Assembly: GCA_028456385.1 (NCBI GenBank) | Contig: JALNQF010000353.1 | Location: 1 to 41,712, forward strand | Length of the DNA stretch: 41,712 bases | Source of the DNA: Ophiosphaerella korrae | Lineage: Eukaryota > Ascomycota > Dothideomycetes > Pleosporales > Phaeosphaeriaceae | Direction of reading: 5' to 3' | Shown: positions 13,121 through 23,499 of the stretch, piece by piece | Position numbering within the stretch: position 1 is the first letter of the stretch | Layout of the letters: every line of letters starts with the position of its first letter | Program-made: the position numbers and the translations under genes | The notes under the pieces: model-generated | What the model was told of the DNA's origin: nothing | Databases searched by the model: none | What the model saw: only the letters and a program-made list of their open reading frames with translations

Positions 13121-13588
13121 CTATAACACCTTCATTATGTTCGCTGGCTCGGTTTCTTTTCGTGTCACGGCATTGCTCTCCGGCACTAATGGACCCGTCT
13201 CTGCCTCTTCAGTTACGGGAGTCTTCTGTTTACGACCTCGTTTACCCTTAGTTGCAGTGGCTTGATCTTTCGCCTCACGCTTTGCTCGCGCCTCCTCTAG
13301 ATCTTGATAACTCATCACCTTCGCCTTCCCCAGGACTACTAATCTAGTCGATCGACGAGCTTTGGCGTTGTTCACCTGGAATAGGAAGCGGTTCTGGTCC
13401 TGTAGGAGGGCACACTCGGCAAAAGATACTTTAGTTGCGGTCGCGATCTTCCGTAAGTGTTTCTGCAGGCGCTGCTTGCTCGTCGCATCCAGTGTATGAG
13501 CGTCTTTCTCTATCAGGTTCTGCAGGGATGCAAGAGCCTCTGTTGTCTGTTGTATCAAAGCCTGGCAGACTTCAACACCGATCGATCA
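13121..13588 (-). pseudogene. C-terminal fragment of a pogo-family transposase
   Basis: An open frame with a stop at 13588-13586 and no ATG at its head, ending in a stop at 13123-13121. The translated tail has the features of the C-terminus of fungal pogo/Fot1 transposases. First come amphipathic, Q- and K-rich helices (QNLIEKDAHTLD, QRLQKHLRKI). Then comes the conserved block with LLQDQNRFLF, RRSTR and VVLGKAKVMSYQDLEEARAK, and finally a K/R-rich, low-complexity end with KGKRGRKQKTP. The DNA-binding and DDE catalytic domains are missing, so this is a remnant of about 150 residues from a protein that is usually about 500 or more. It is not RIPed, unlike the two other pogo copies in the window, and looks like a different subfamily. 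Its head overlaps the last bases of the upstream membrane-protein gene on the same strand. It could supply that gene's 3' UTR. A domesticated small protein is possible but unsupported, as the frame lacks an ATG near its head. Confidence 0.75.
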
Positions 13589-15719
13589 ACAGCACCCAAG
13601 GGGGATACTAAGACCTCGCCATTTTCTGTTGTCGGCACGAGAGTATACCCTTCGCTCCAAGTTCCCTGTCCGGAAGATTCGTAAACCATGCCTGGATACG
13701 TTAATTGCCATCACTCAAAGGTGCAAGTAACATACGTTGCATGTGAAGCAACTCTCCCGCATCCCATTCTAACTGCTTATAACTATCTTGTGCCCTTCGC
13801 CTTCTCCACCACCGGACTAGAGGTTCGATAAGCAACGCAGTTAGAATGAGAAAGCATCCTAGGGCAAGTGTCAAAGCTAGACCTAAAACGCTGAATGAAA
13901 CTGCGTCCGGATGATAGATGAGTTGAGATTTGCATAAATTCTGCCAATTGGGATCTTTCGTCTGCTGCACGTAAGCCATGAATTCATTGCCGAGGTCCAT
14001 TTGTTCAGTAAACCCGTGTTGCATAGCAGCCATCTGAATGTGGAACCAATTCTCGAATTCGATTACCGTTTGGTTGGACTCCACTTTTAGGGACATAGTG
14101 CCGGCGCCCTCGATCAGCTTGTCCTGGGCAAGCATTGCCGTGCCGCCAATAGAGCGGAGAGTCGAAGGGTAGTTGAAGGCTAGTGTAAGTCTAGCGATTA
14201 GGGAAACTATAGCCTGCTGCCTCGGATTGAATCGCACATTTTGTTTTAGTTTGAAGTCGATTTTGTTGGGTTTTTGTTCAACGATATTCAGAAGTGCATC
14301 TTGTCGGGTGCATTGCTTTGAGGCAGGATTGCAGAATTGATATCGCTCAGAACAAGCAAACGCCGAAACAGGTTGAGCTTTCCATGAGCCTTGAGCGCCT
14401 AGTGGTAAGTTGTTACATCCGCAATCTTCTTTAGGTACAAACCCCCTTGTCCCAAGGAGAATATCGTTGGACGGTTCCATGTATAGTGCGTTGATATTCA
14501 AGATTGCTACTGTTACATCGGCATCCCGTAATCGCAACTCCTCGACCGGTTGTACCACGGTGTAATTCGTGGTGTGTAAAGTCTTGTTCAGGGCGGATTC
14601 ATCGACAGTAGCTCCGGGAAATGACGGAAACACCCTGCCAAACAGTAAGCAAGGCCATGCAATACATAAAAGAAAGATACTGACCTGAACCAGTAGGGCT
14701 GCCTATTTCCTAAGCTCCTTCCGAGCTTATCGTACAGAACAGGAATCCCAGGTGTTGTATAGTTCAAATCCAAGTAGGTATAATTCTGAAAGAGCTCATC
14801 CGTAAAGTTCGTTGGTCGTTCCATAGCGTATTTGGGGGCTTCGGTGAGCGGTAACGGAGTACAAACTGAGAATTTTCTATATTCCACGCGGTCTCCAACT
14901 CGGGAATTGATGCCGAAATGCTCATGTGAGTTCAGCGTCTCCGTCTGCATCTTGATAGTCCCTCTCGTCGAGTTTCTGCAAAGAGAAGGTGGGTTGAAGG
15001 GACACGGAACACCTGTTTCTAGTTTCGTTGGAAGCTTGCTGACTGGAAGACGCCGACAGGTCGAGTTACTATCCGATCCGCCTCTCATGTAGCAACTGCG
15101 AACATATTCCGCGCTCCGTTGCAGCTGTCTGCGACGTTCAGCCTCTATCTTAGATTGCATGGGCAAAGGTATTTCGTCAACGAAATATCCGCAGCCCACC
15201 GATCTAAGGAGAGCACTATTTCCGACAGAAGCAATTTGGATTGACGCAATGGAACCAATTGTGAAACATGCGATATGGGCAAGAGCGAGAAGTACTAAGG
15301 GCAGTTGGCGACGAACTGCGCGTCTCGTGTTCGATTTCCAGGAATAGCCGAGCTTAATCAGATACCAGAGGGTGGATACCGGGTTTTGAGCGTTACGTAA
15401 CACAACCTGACGTTGATGATACAGTCCATCTCTTCCTTTGTCTGTGGAGAGCAGTTGGTGTATTACAAAGCAGATGACATCTGTGACTTGTTAATTATCC
15501 CGCTCGTTAGACTCCAGACTACATACTCCAGGTATATCCGCCAACAACCGAAACAAAAAGGGTAATTATGACCAACAAAACTTTCGATTCATTTGACGGT
15601 AATGTCAGCGTTGCCGACAGTGCACCTTTCTTCGACCAATTGTTCCAGAACCCAACTTTGTACGGCTTCTTGTCCCAGTGGAACCACTCTTCTTCAAAGT
15701 CGACCAGCCTCGCCGTCAT
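13555..15719 (-). CDS. four-exon gene for a three-helix membrane glycoprotein of unknown function
   Basis: Exons read on the minus strand: 15719-15527, 15480-14685, 14634-13736 and 13691-13555, for 674 residues. The start is the first in-frame ATG after an upstream TAA. Visible features: a polar, W-rich N-terminus (1-45); a hydrophobic segment at about 47-72; a basic loop containing DGLYHQRQVVLRN; a second helix at about 124-148; then a large domain (about 149-574) with many cysteines and eight N-x-S/T sequons (N203, N234, N289, N297, N304, N346, N353, N517). A third helix (about 575-600) is followed by RWWRRRR and a tail with ELLHMQRMVYESSGQGTW and VPTTENGEVL. By the positive-inside rule the 149-574 domain faces outside or the ER lumen and the tail is cytosolic. 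The layout recalls a group of fungal hypothetical membrane proteins I know only by general pattern; no Pfam domain is recognised and no function is assigned. The reading phase closes at all three introns and no RIP stop is present, so it looks functional. It is the only intact gene in the window. Confidence 0.88.
13692..13735 (-). other. intron 3 of the membrane-protein gene (44 nt)
   Basis: Donor GTATGT, a TTAAC branch-like site and acceptor TCCAG. Splicing joins LLHMQ to R-MVYESSGQGTW and opens a 44-residue tail. If the intron is retained, the protein instead ends ten residues later (MLLAPLSDGN). At 44 nt the intron is short even for filamentous fungi, but the donor and acceptor are canonical. 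Confidence 0.83.
14635..14684 (-). other. intron 2 of the membrane-protein gene (50 nt)
   Basis: Donor GTCAGT, a pyrimidine-rich interior with a GCTTAC branch-like site, and acceptor GGCAG. Splicing joins QPYWF to R-VFPSFPGATV in phase 2. Without it, the second-exon frame runs into a stop after about 30 unrelated residues. Confidence 0.87.
15481..15526 (-). other. intron 1 of the membrane-protein gene (46 nt)
   Basis: Donor GTATGT, a CTAAC branch-like site, and acceptor CACAG. Removal joins ...GGYTW to N-VICFVIHQLL in phase 1. If retained, TAG follows two codons later, so splicing is required for the full product. The joined sequence continues the hydrophobic segment and opens the DGLYHQRQ block, which strongly supports it. 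Confidence 0.9.
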
Positions 15720-16560
15720 CGCGTCACAGTAATCCGTAGAAACCGATGTATGAATGTTGTCTTACTTCTCGTACTTGATACGAAATTATAAAAGGAGCAA
15801 AGATGAACTGCGCGCAGCGCAACTTCCTGGTTTAATGCATCTTGGACCGCACAGCACACGCGTTCGCAATCCTCGTGATACATATTGCCTCAAACCAGAT
15901 GACGATAACAGTGGCCTATCCTTGTTTCAACCCACCTCTAGCTGAAGCTTCCGTAGCCGCAGCGGCCTCTTGACCACGACACTGGAGAGTCGCTGTCGCG
16001 CTGGTGACGCCAAAAACTAAGTTTAGTGTTCGGCTGACCTGGGCATGGGCATGCTGTGCCGAAAAGTGTGGTTTTCAAATGTGGTTGAGGCTTGGTGGTC
16101 GGCCAAGATGGGCTGTGTTTTCTGGGCGCTCAATGCCACGCTGCTGTTTTTGAGCACCGCCGCTGTAGCCTGTCGTCAAAAGAGCCAAGGTGCCAAGAGG
16201 CCTGCGACAAGAAGCTACGGCTATTTCCAGTATAGCGCAATATAAAATACGAGTGACTTATTGTCCCCACTTTCTTTACGGAAGCTCGCTTAACGAACGC
16301 TAAGAGACCCTGTCGATCCCTCTCTATGGATAAACTCGGAGTATATGTCTGCATTTGCTAAATGCCGCTATAAGTTCGATACAGCTTCTTATCCAGGGTT
16401 ACTATCATTGAAAACCTCCGAGAAGTCGAGAAGCATCAGTTGCGATAGTCAAACAGGGGTCTAACGCGAAGACGATTCTAGAGACACCAAAAAGAATAAT
16501 CGACAATGACCCCAAAACTATAGTAATTTTCGCTTTACAGATTAGGCATAGGAGTAAAAA
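15720..16560. other. upstream region of the membrane-protein gene, no recognised gene
   Basis: Normal composition, not RIPed. It should contain the promoter and 5' UTR of the minus-strand gene starting at 15719. Short open frames on both strands (15754-15945 plus, 16045-16245 plus, 16130-16354 minus) lack domains and homologous patterns and look incidental. No TATA box or operator could be called with confidence. CA and TG start to thin out after about 16500. Confidence 0.5.
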
Positions 16561-17812
16561 TAGCTAGAGAAGATACTCTAGTTAATCATAACTTTATATA
16601 ATAACGTCACAAAAAATTATGATGTTTGGAAGCTCGGTTCATTTCGCTGTAGGGTGTTTTTCGACCAACAGTGATGGATGTTAAGTTAGGAATGACCTTA
16701 CAACTATTACAGTACCAAATTGCATCTTCCTATTAATACAACCGCGCCTCTGGGGCCCGCTATAGCTTTGGTACAAACTTAACCTCCCCGATTAGCGTGT
16801 CACTCCGCACAACTATTGGCTCTAAAGGACTAGTTTCGCACATTTCTCTCTTAATTATCTGCGCGCTACCTTAGCCTTTGGCTCTATAGTATCTCTCGTT
16901 CCGTCTACTTTCCCTTATTATTTTTCTTATCTAAATAGATACACATAGCAGCTATAAGCGCTTTGTCTACACTTTGCGTAACTAATATAGTATATATTTG
17001 CTGCCTAAAATAGAGATCCTTACTACTAAATAGCTTATAATTAATACAGGCAATAGTAAGATCTATTATAGACGCTAAATTAGTATAGTGTAAGGAAGGG
17101 GGATGTATAATTTACTGCCTTGCGTCTAATCCTTGATCTTAGCTAATATGTCCAAGAAGTTACCCTTTACCTATAGCGACTCTTGCTTACCGTTCTACAA
17201 AGTAAATATTGTAGTTACCTTACTTCTAAGTGCTTTACTACGCGCGAGTTAGTATTTATAACTCTAATATCGCGTAGTACGCTGTTAACTAATATACAAT
17301 TACTTTACTATACTCCTAAAGTAATAAAGTACCTTACTTACGTGTAAATAAGTACTATACTCTTATAATCTTTAATCCCTTTAGATCTTTAATTATAAAC
17401 GTTGTATAAAAATATAAGAGCTCTTTCTTAATATTAAATAGGTAGTTCCCTACTATATTACGTACTTTCTTACGCCTACTAAGGCTAAATACTTTACCTT
17501 TAACTTGTAAGATAGGCGTCTTGTCTACGAGCTTAATACTAAAACTATTACTAGTAAGGGATAGAATATATTTTTTAAGGATAATAGTTTTAAGCTATTA
17601 TATAATAAACTATAGGAAGATACTAATTACTTATAAGATATAGGTAAGGTAAACTACTTTACTATATAAAGTAGGTAAGAGTTTTGTATATAGCGTACGT
17701 AGAGGCTAGACGTATATAGAAGTAAAGTAAAGAAGAAGAGAATAGGAATATAATAGGGTATATATACTATATATAAATTTACAAATAATTATAGTATAAT
17801 AGAGTTACCTAT
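16561..17812. other. partially RIPed transition zone, no recognised gene
   Basis: Composition shifts from balanced (around 16621-16860, still rich in CA, TG and GC) to AT-rich by about 17300, with occasional CA and TG persisting to about 17780. No family could be named. It may be an older repeat fragment with fewer RIP rounds, or leakage of RIP from neighbouring duplicated DNA into single-copy flank. Confidence 0.5.
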
Positions 17813-18240
17813 TATTAACTATAAGTAACTTCTAAGTAAGAGTATAGGTAGATTAGGAGTTAACAATAAAAGTATATATTGTAATTAAATAATAGGCTAT
17901 AAATAATAGAATAATTCTCGCGATATTAATATATTGTTACTTGTAGTTAAAGATTAAATTACTAATATTATCCTAATAATACTTATTAATATTAACTATA
18001 TACTTATATGTGTACGCGATCTATAGTATAAAGCTATAGATTATTAATCTATTACTCTATTATATAGATCTATAGATTACTCTTAATTTATTACTTATAA
18101 CTATAGATTACCTATATTACGAGTCCTAATTATAGGCTATTTCCTAATCTAGGTTATTACCCTACTTATCCTATACTTTGTTAGTACTTAAGTTAGGACT
18201 AATTAGTTTTATCTTAATTTCTCTTATTACGCCTATAATA
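17813..18240 (-). repeat. solo LTR of the nested gypsy family, reversed
   Basis: The reverse complement aligns with the 428-bp LTRs at 20861-21288 and 27454-27881. Matching landmarks include aactaattagtcctaactta near its start, the cluster of ATAGATTA/TAATCTAT words in the middle, and aaattactaatattatcct further on. The outer end reads cctataata at 18240, the complement of the tattatagg LTR start. The length is within a base of the intact LTRs. No internal retrotransposon sequence of the same orientation follows on either side, so it is probably a solo LTR left by LTR-LTR recombination. CTATT occurs at both edges (17809-17813 and 18241-18245) and may be the target duplication, although it overlaps the inner edge by one base. 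Confidence 0.72.
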
Positions 18241-20855
18241 CTATTTACTCCTCTAGGTAAGTCTTTATTTTTCTATACTAGGGTTAACGTTATTAAGCCT
18301 ATTTCTTTATTTTCTCTTTTTATACCTACTTAATCTACCCTTTATTATTTATAGTTAGTAGATTATATATTATATAAGAATATTAAAATATTTCTTTACT
18401 CTTATTACTAATCTCTTAAAACTAAATCTATTTATTATATTTCTATAAATAATAGTTAGTCCTATAAACTATATATTTATATAAATATTTATAGTTTATA
18501 TTATATTTCTAGAGCCTCTATAGCTAAATATAGGTATATTATAGTTACTTCTATATCTAGGCTAAGTAATAATAAGAAAAGCTATTAACTATACTAAAGA
18601 GAAATTACTACTAAAAATTATATAAGCTAAAGATAAGCGTAATTAGATTCTAAGTATATAAGTAAAGAATTATACGCGTTTAGTAAGTCTTTAAAAGATA
18701 AAGGCGTATAATAATAAAAAGTAAAATACGTAGTTAAGAGCTTATAAAGCTAAGCTTAACTTAGAAGAAGTTATTAAAGCTACTCTAGCTCTTTACTTAG
18801 TATACGTTTTTAGTACCTTTCTATTTGTTACTAGTAGTGTAAGTTTTTTTAATTTACTACTAAGTAGTCTAGAGGATTTTAACGTTAGAAGTCCTCTAGT
18901 TTCTTAAAGTAATTAAAGTTATCTTCTAGCTCTTATATATCTTTATATAGTTACCTTTTCTTATCTATACTTATCTATTTTACTAAATAATAGTTCCTTC
19001 TATTATAGAACTAGTATTATAAGATTCTTTTTACTTTCTATTCTTTTTATTTACTATATATATCTACTTTATATATAGGTAAAAAAGTAAAAGTAAATAA
19101 AAGAAGTAAAGAGATAAAAGTAAGTAAAGAAGTAAAAAAGTAGTAATAAGCTAAAGAAAAATAAAAAAAAACTAAGTAAAGTAAAGTTATATATTAAAAA
19201 AGAGGAATTAAAAGAAAAAAATAATACTTAAAAAAAAACTTATAAGTAGAAAATAAATATATCTTATAAAAGTATAACTTAATAGAAAGAAGCTATATAA
19301 AAAGAAGCCTAAATTTTTAAAAAGTATAAGTACTACTTAAAAAGAAAATAAATAAACTACTTTAATTAACTTAAAAAAAGTTATAGAACTTATAACTAGT
19401 AAATAAGTAGAAAATAATTAAGTAAAATTAAGTAAGTAAACTTATACTTTACTAAAAAACGCTAATTCTTTAGTAAAAAATCTAGCTAATTCTAATTAAT
19501 AAAAAAATACAAAAAAAGTTTTTATAACTTTTAAGATCTATATAAAAAGAATTTAAAGAGGTAAATATACTATTTTAGTTAATTACTTTAATTTAGAAAA
19601 TATAATTAAAATAGAGTAATAAGTAATAAAGTATATAAGAAAGTATAATAGTATATAGATATATAGTATAAAACTATAGAAGCTAGATCTTTATATATAC
19701 TTTAATAATATTAAAGTAAATAAGATAAATACTATACTTTTAATTCTAGAATTAAAAAGAGATACTATTAAATTTTTTAAGAATAAGCTATAAGCTAGAT
19801 TAGTAGCTAGCTAACTTAACTTAGTATCTAATTTATATATTAAGTAGAGTAATATACTTTAGTATAAAAAGAGTTACTAAAAAATTTAAGTAGAATATTT
19901 TAAGTAACTAAAAGATAGATAATAGAAATTTACTTTATCTTTTATACTCTAATTATAACTATACTTTATAGTAAGCTAAATAGCTCTAGCTTTAATATTA
20001 AAACTAGTAACTTACTTTAGTACTTTATATTCTTTATATAAGTTATACTCTAAGTAAGTAAATTCTACTAGTATAGTAAAGTATTATAAAGAAAAAGAAA
20101 GTAAATAACTACTAAGAAAATAGAAGTACTAATTACTTATAAAAAAGTAAACTATTAAAAAAAAGAAGTATAAAAGAAAGTATAGCTAATAAGCTCTTAA
20201 GTTATAAAATATAATTTGTAAGAGTATAAATAATATTTAAAGCTAGTTTAGCTAATAGAGCTATAGTTCTTTAAAACTAATAAGCTTTTAGGCTTTAGAT
20301 CTAAATTAGGTATATAACTTTATAATAAATAGTAACTAATATAAAACTTAAACTTATAACTTTAGCTTTAAGAGTACTAGCTTATATACTATTATATAAA
20401 GTATAGAAATAGATAAGTATAAGAATAAGTATATATATAAAACTAAAAATAAGCTAACTTATTTTATATAGAAATAAGTATAGTGTAAGTATAAATATAT
20501 AGAGCTTAAAACCTAAAAGGCTATAAGTAGTATAAAAAGCTAGTAGTATAACTAGCTAAAAATAAAGAAGCTAATAAGAAATATTAGAAAAGCTTTTAAT
20601 AAGCCTTTAGGTACTTAATAAATAGCTAGTAGAAGTATAAATAATAAGAATATTAAAATAGAAAAATAACTAGTAAGAAAATAGTAAAGATAGAAAAGAA
20701 TAATAAGTAGTATAGTAAGAAGAAATAGCTTAGTAGTAGTAAGTAGTATACTATAATTATAGATAAATAATATATAACGAAAGTAGAAAAAAAAAATATT
20801 ATAAAGTAACTATATACTATAAGCTCTAACCTATTATCTAATAAAAAAACTATAC
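18241..20855 (+). pseudogene. left part of an older gypsy element (probable LTR/leader and gag), RIPed
   Basis: Very A-rich plus strand after about 18540. Translated around 19700-20200 it gives a gag-like charged, helical pattern (for example LELKRDTIKFFKN, and later SYQKIQVEYF with stops read as Q). The sequence stops at the nested gypsy insertion at 20856-20860 and seems to resume at 27882. The left LTR was not delimited because no partner could be matched by eye, so the boundaries are uncertain. Confidence 0.5.
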
Positions 20856-20860
20856 TAAAG
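20856..20860. other. target-site duplication TAAAG, left copy
   Basis: TAAAG immediately precedes the 5' LTR and recurs at 27882-27886 immediately after the 3' LTR. Five bases is the usual duplication length for Ty3/gypsy integrases. Confidence 0.88.
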
Positions 20861-21288
20861 TGTTATAAGTGTAATAGAAGAAATCAAGATAGAACTAATT
20901 AGTCCCGACTTAGGTGCTAACGAAGTATAGGACAAGTAGGGTAATAATCTCGATTAGGAGACTACACATAACTAGGACACCTAGGGTAATCTATAATCTA
21001 TAGACTCTTAGCGTTAATAGATTATAGATTAAGATAATCTATAATCTATTAGTCTTAGCAACTATAGATTACAGATTACAATAAGTATATAGTTAGTAGG
21101 ATGTATATTATTAGGATAGTATTAGTAATTTAATCCTTTAACTATAGAACGCTAATACAAGATAGTTGCAAAATATCTTCTATTATTTATAGTTATTGTA
21201 GATTACCTCTAAGCTTTTACTATTATTTCCTAATTTACTAACTCCCCTAATATAAGTACCTATAGTCGACGACAGGTAGCTTATAATA
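20861..21288 (+). repeat. 5' LTR of the nested gypsy element
   Basis: 428 bp, starting TGTTATAAGTG (the ancestral TG is retained) and ending TTATAATA. Compared with the 3' LTR it keeps several unmutated sites, for example gtgctaacg, tacacata, gacacc and gttgcaaa, where the 3' copy reads gtactaaca, tatatata, gatacc and gttacaaa. The middle has a cluster of short inverted words (20998-21078). Confidence 0.93.
20998..21078. repeat. cluster of inverted ATAGATTA/TAATCTAT words inside the LTR
   Basis: Within about 80 bases the words taatctataatctata and tagattatagattaag alternate in opposite orientations, then taatctataatctatt and ctatagattacagatta follow. They can pair as stacked hairpins. The same cluster lies in the 3' LTR (27579-27672) and in the solo LTR (about 18010-18110), so it is a real property of the family rather than RIP noise. 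Its role is unknown. Confidence 0.7.
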
Positions 21289-21599
21289 CCTTGCTAATTT
21301 AGTTATTACAAAAAGTAAAGCGTAAGAAACGTATAGTCTAGCTAACACAATAGTAAAAAGTTTAACTAAAACTAGTAAAGCCCCTAGGAGTAGTCCTAAA
21401 TTAGATAGTACTATATAGGAAACAATTAAAGGTCGTCTTAACTAACTAATTAATAACAAAGAAGATATAAAAATAGTAATTAATACTTTAGAGATATAAA
21501 ACAAGAAACTATAGGATTATACAAAATAAAATAAGGTACAAATTAAAGCTATTATCTAAGGATAGAACTAGATAGAACTAATTACCTAAAGATTAGAAA

Positions 21600-22400
21600 T
21601 AAGTACGACAAAGAAACTACTAAAGATACCTATACTTAAGAAGTTTAATAGAACAAGAGAAAAACTAAGACCTTTTATTATATTAGTACAACTTTAGATA
21701 GATATACAAGTACTACACTTTAATATAGAAGAAAAGAAGGTAATATATATTAGGTTGCACCTTAAAGAAGATGTAATAAGATAGTATAAACCTTACTAGA
21801 TAGACTATACAATATATTCTCTAATAACCTAGAAGGATAAAACTAAAGCTATTTTTAGAAGTTATAAATACTTTACTAAACAAATAAGAGTAGTATTTAG
21901 AGATATAGATGTTACCTAATAAGCTAAAGAGTAGCTAGAGAAGCTTATATAGAATTAGAGTATTCTAAAGTATATATTATAGTTTAAATAACTATTGTAA
22001 AATATAGAATAGAACGAGTTAGCCTTAATATTACGATTTAAACAAGGACTTAACTCTAAGATCTAATATAAGATAATATATATAGAAAAACTACGAACAC
22101 TAAAAGCTCTAAAGTAATAGGTAATATAAATTAACAATAATCTTTAAGAATAGAAGAAGAATAAATATAGAGGTTACACCTAGAATTATAACAAGGGAGA
22201 CCCTATAGTCCTTAACACTAATAAGGATAAGAAAAAGAAGAAAAATAAAGACTTTACGTACTTTAACTATAGTAAACTAGGCTACTACGTAAAGAACTAT
22301 AGATCTAAGTTAAAGAAAGATATAGAATACTATAAATATAGAAAACTAAGACACTTTATAAAAGACTATAAGAGTAAAGACCTAAAGAAAGAAACCTAGT
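21600..22400 (+). pseudogene. gag relic of the nested gypsy element with two zinc knuckles
   Basis: The capsid-type start reads LKIPILKKFN followed by TREKLRPFI at about 21626-21685. Two CCHC knuckles follow at 22268-22369, with spacing intact but cysteines changed to tyrosine: YSKLGYYVKNY and YYKYRKLRHFIKDY. TGT-to-TAT is exactly the change expected from RIP, and the second knuckle still has its histidine. The protein would package the element RNA into particles. It is non-functional now. Confidence 0.82.
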
Positions 22401-23499
22401 TAAAGATAACTAAAAAGAAGAAGGAAGTACTATAAGTATAAGCTAAACCTTAAGAGAAGGTAGCTAAGAGTAAAGAAGTATAATATATAATACTCTACTA
22501 GACTTTTTATTATAATAACAACTACTATATATATCTTTCTAGTAAATAGGAAGTAGTATAGTTCTTATAGAAATAGAGATATAAAGTAGCTATAATAAAA
22601 GAAAGAACAAAAGCTTAGCTAGAAGAGATAGCCTAAGTAATAGACTTACTAATAGAAGATTTAGAAGGGGAAGAGCCCCTAGTACTATTAATCTAGGCTA
22701 AAGGACTAGCACTAGATAAAGAGACTACTATAACTACTTCTAAAGGACTATAAAGAAGTAAAAGATAAGTTAGTATAAGAAGTATAGAATATACCTAGCT
22801 AATAATATATAGCTATAATAGCTATATAATAATAGATATAGATGAATAAAATAAAGAATAAAAGTTTATTTAGATATACTTAATAGTTATAAGTATAGAA
22901 GAAGCGTATAAAAACTAGAAAGAACGTAATCTTAAAGAAACTAAGTTTATACTATTTTAGGAATAGATAAAGTAATATATAGTTATAGTAAGAAGAATAC
23001 CTATACTAAAAGAGTAGTAGTACTTTATAAGAAAAACGTAATAGATTAATAAAGTCTATATACTAAGAGTACTAGTAATATACTATATTTTAATAAAAGA
23101 TACACCTAGTAAAGATAAGTACTAGGAAGGAGACAACAAAATAATAAATCTAAAGCATCTAGTATATTTTAAAGTATTATAGATATTATACCTAGATAAA
23201 AATTATATTATATATAGAAACCCTAAAGCAAATAATAACGTATAGCCTATAAGGAGGAGAGGCTATAACTATATAAAAGCAATTCTAGTAGAAAATATCT
23301 AGGGATAAGAAATAATCCTAGAAGATAGATACCTAGTAGTAAGACCTAGATCTAAGCTAACTAAGAAATATGTCTAGGGAGGACTATAGTATAAATATAC
23401 AAATAATAAATATCTAAAATACGAAGAATATAAACTTAAAGTAAAGCTATAGCTCTAGAAAAAGAGATAATTTATAAAAGCGCTAAAGTAAGAAAGGCT

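Noticed and set aside
13457..13684. Plus-strand frame of 75 codons
   Set aside because: It lies antisense to the last exon and the transposase tail; a shadow frame.
14832..15347. Plus-strand frames of 86 and 62 codons
   Set aside because: Antisense shadows of exon 2 of the membrane-protein gene, which has clear splice sites and topology on the other strand.
15754..16354. Three short frames upstream of the membrane-protein gene
   Set aside because: No shared splice signals, domains or signal peptides. The region is better read as promoter and intergenic DNA.
18001..18120. Possible CRISPR-like or satellite array from the repeated ATAGATTA words
   Set aside because: The words alternate in orientation with irregular spacing and belong to an LTR; there are no unique spacers of constant length.
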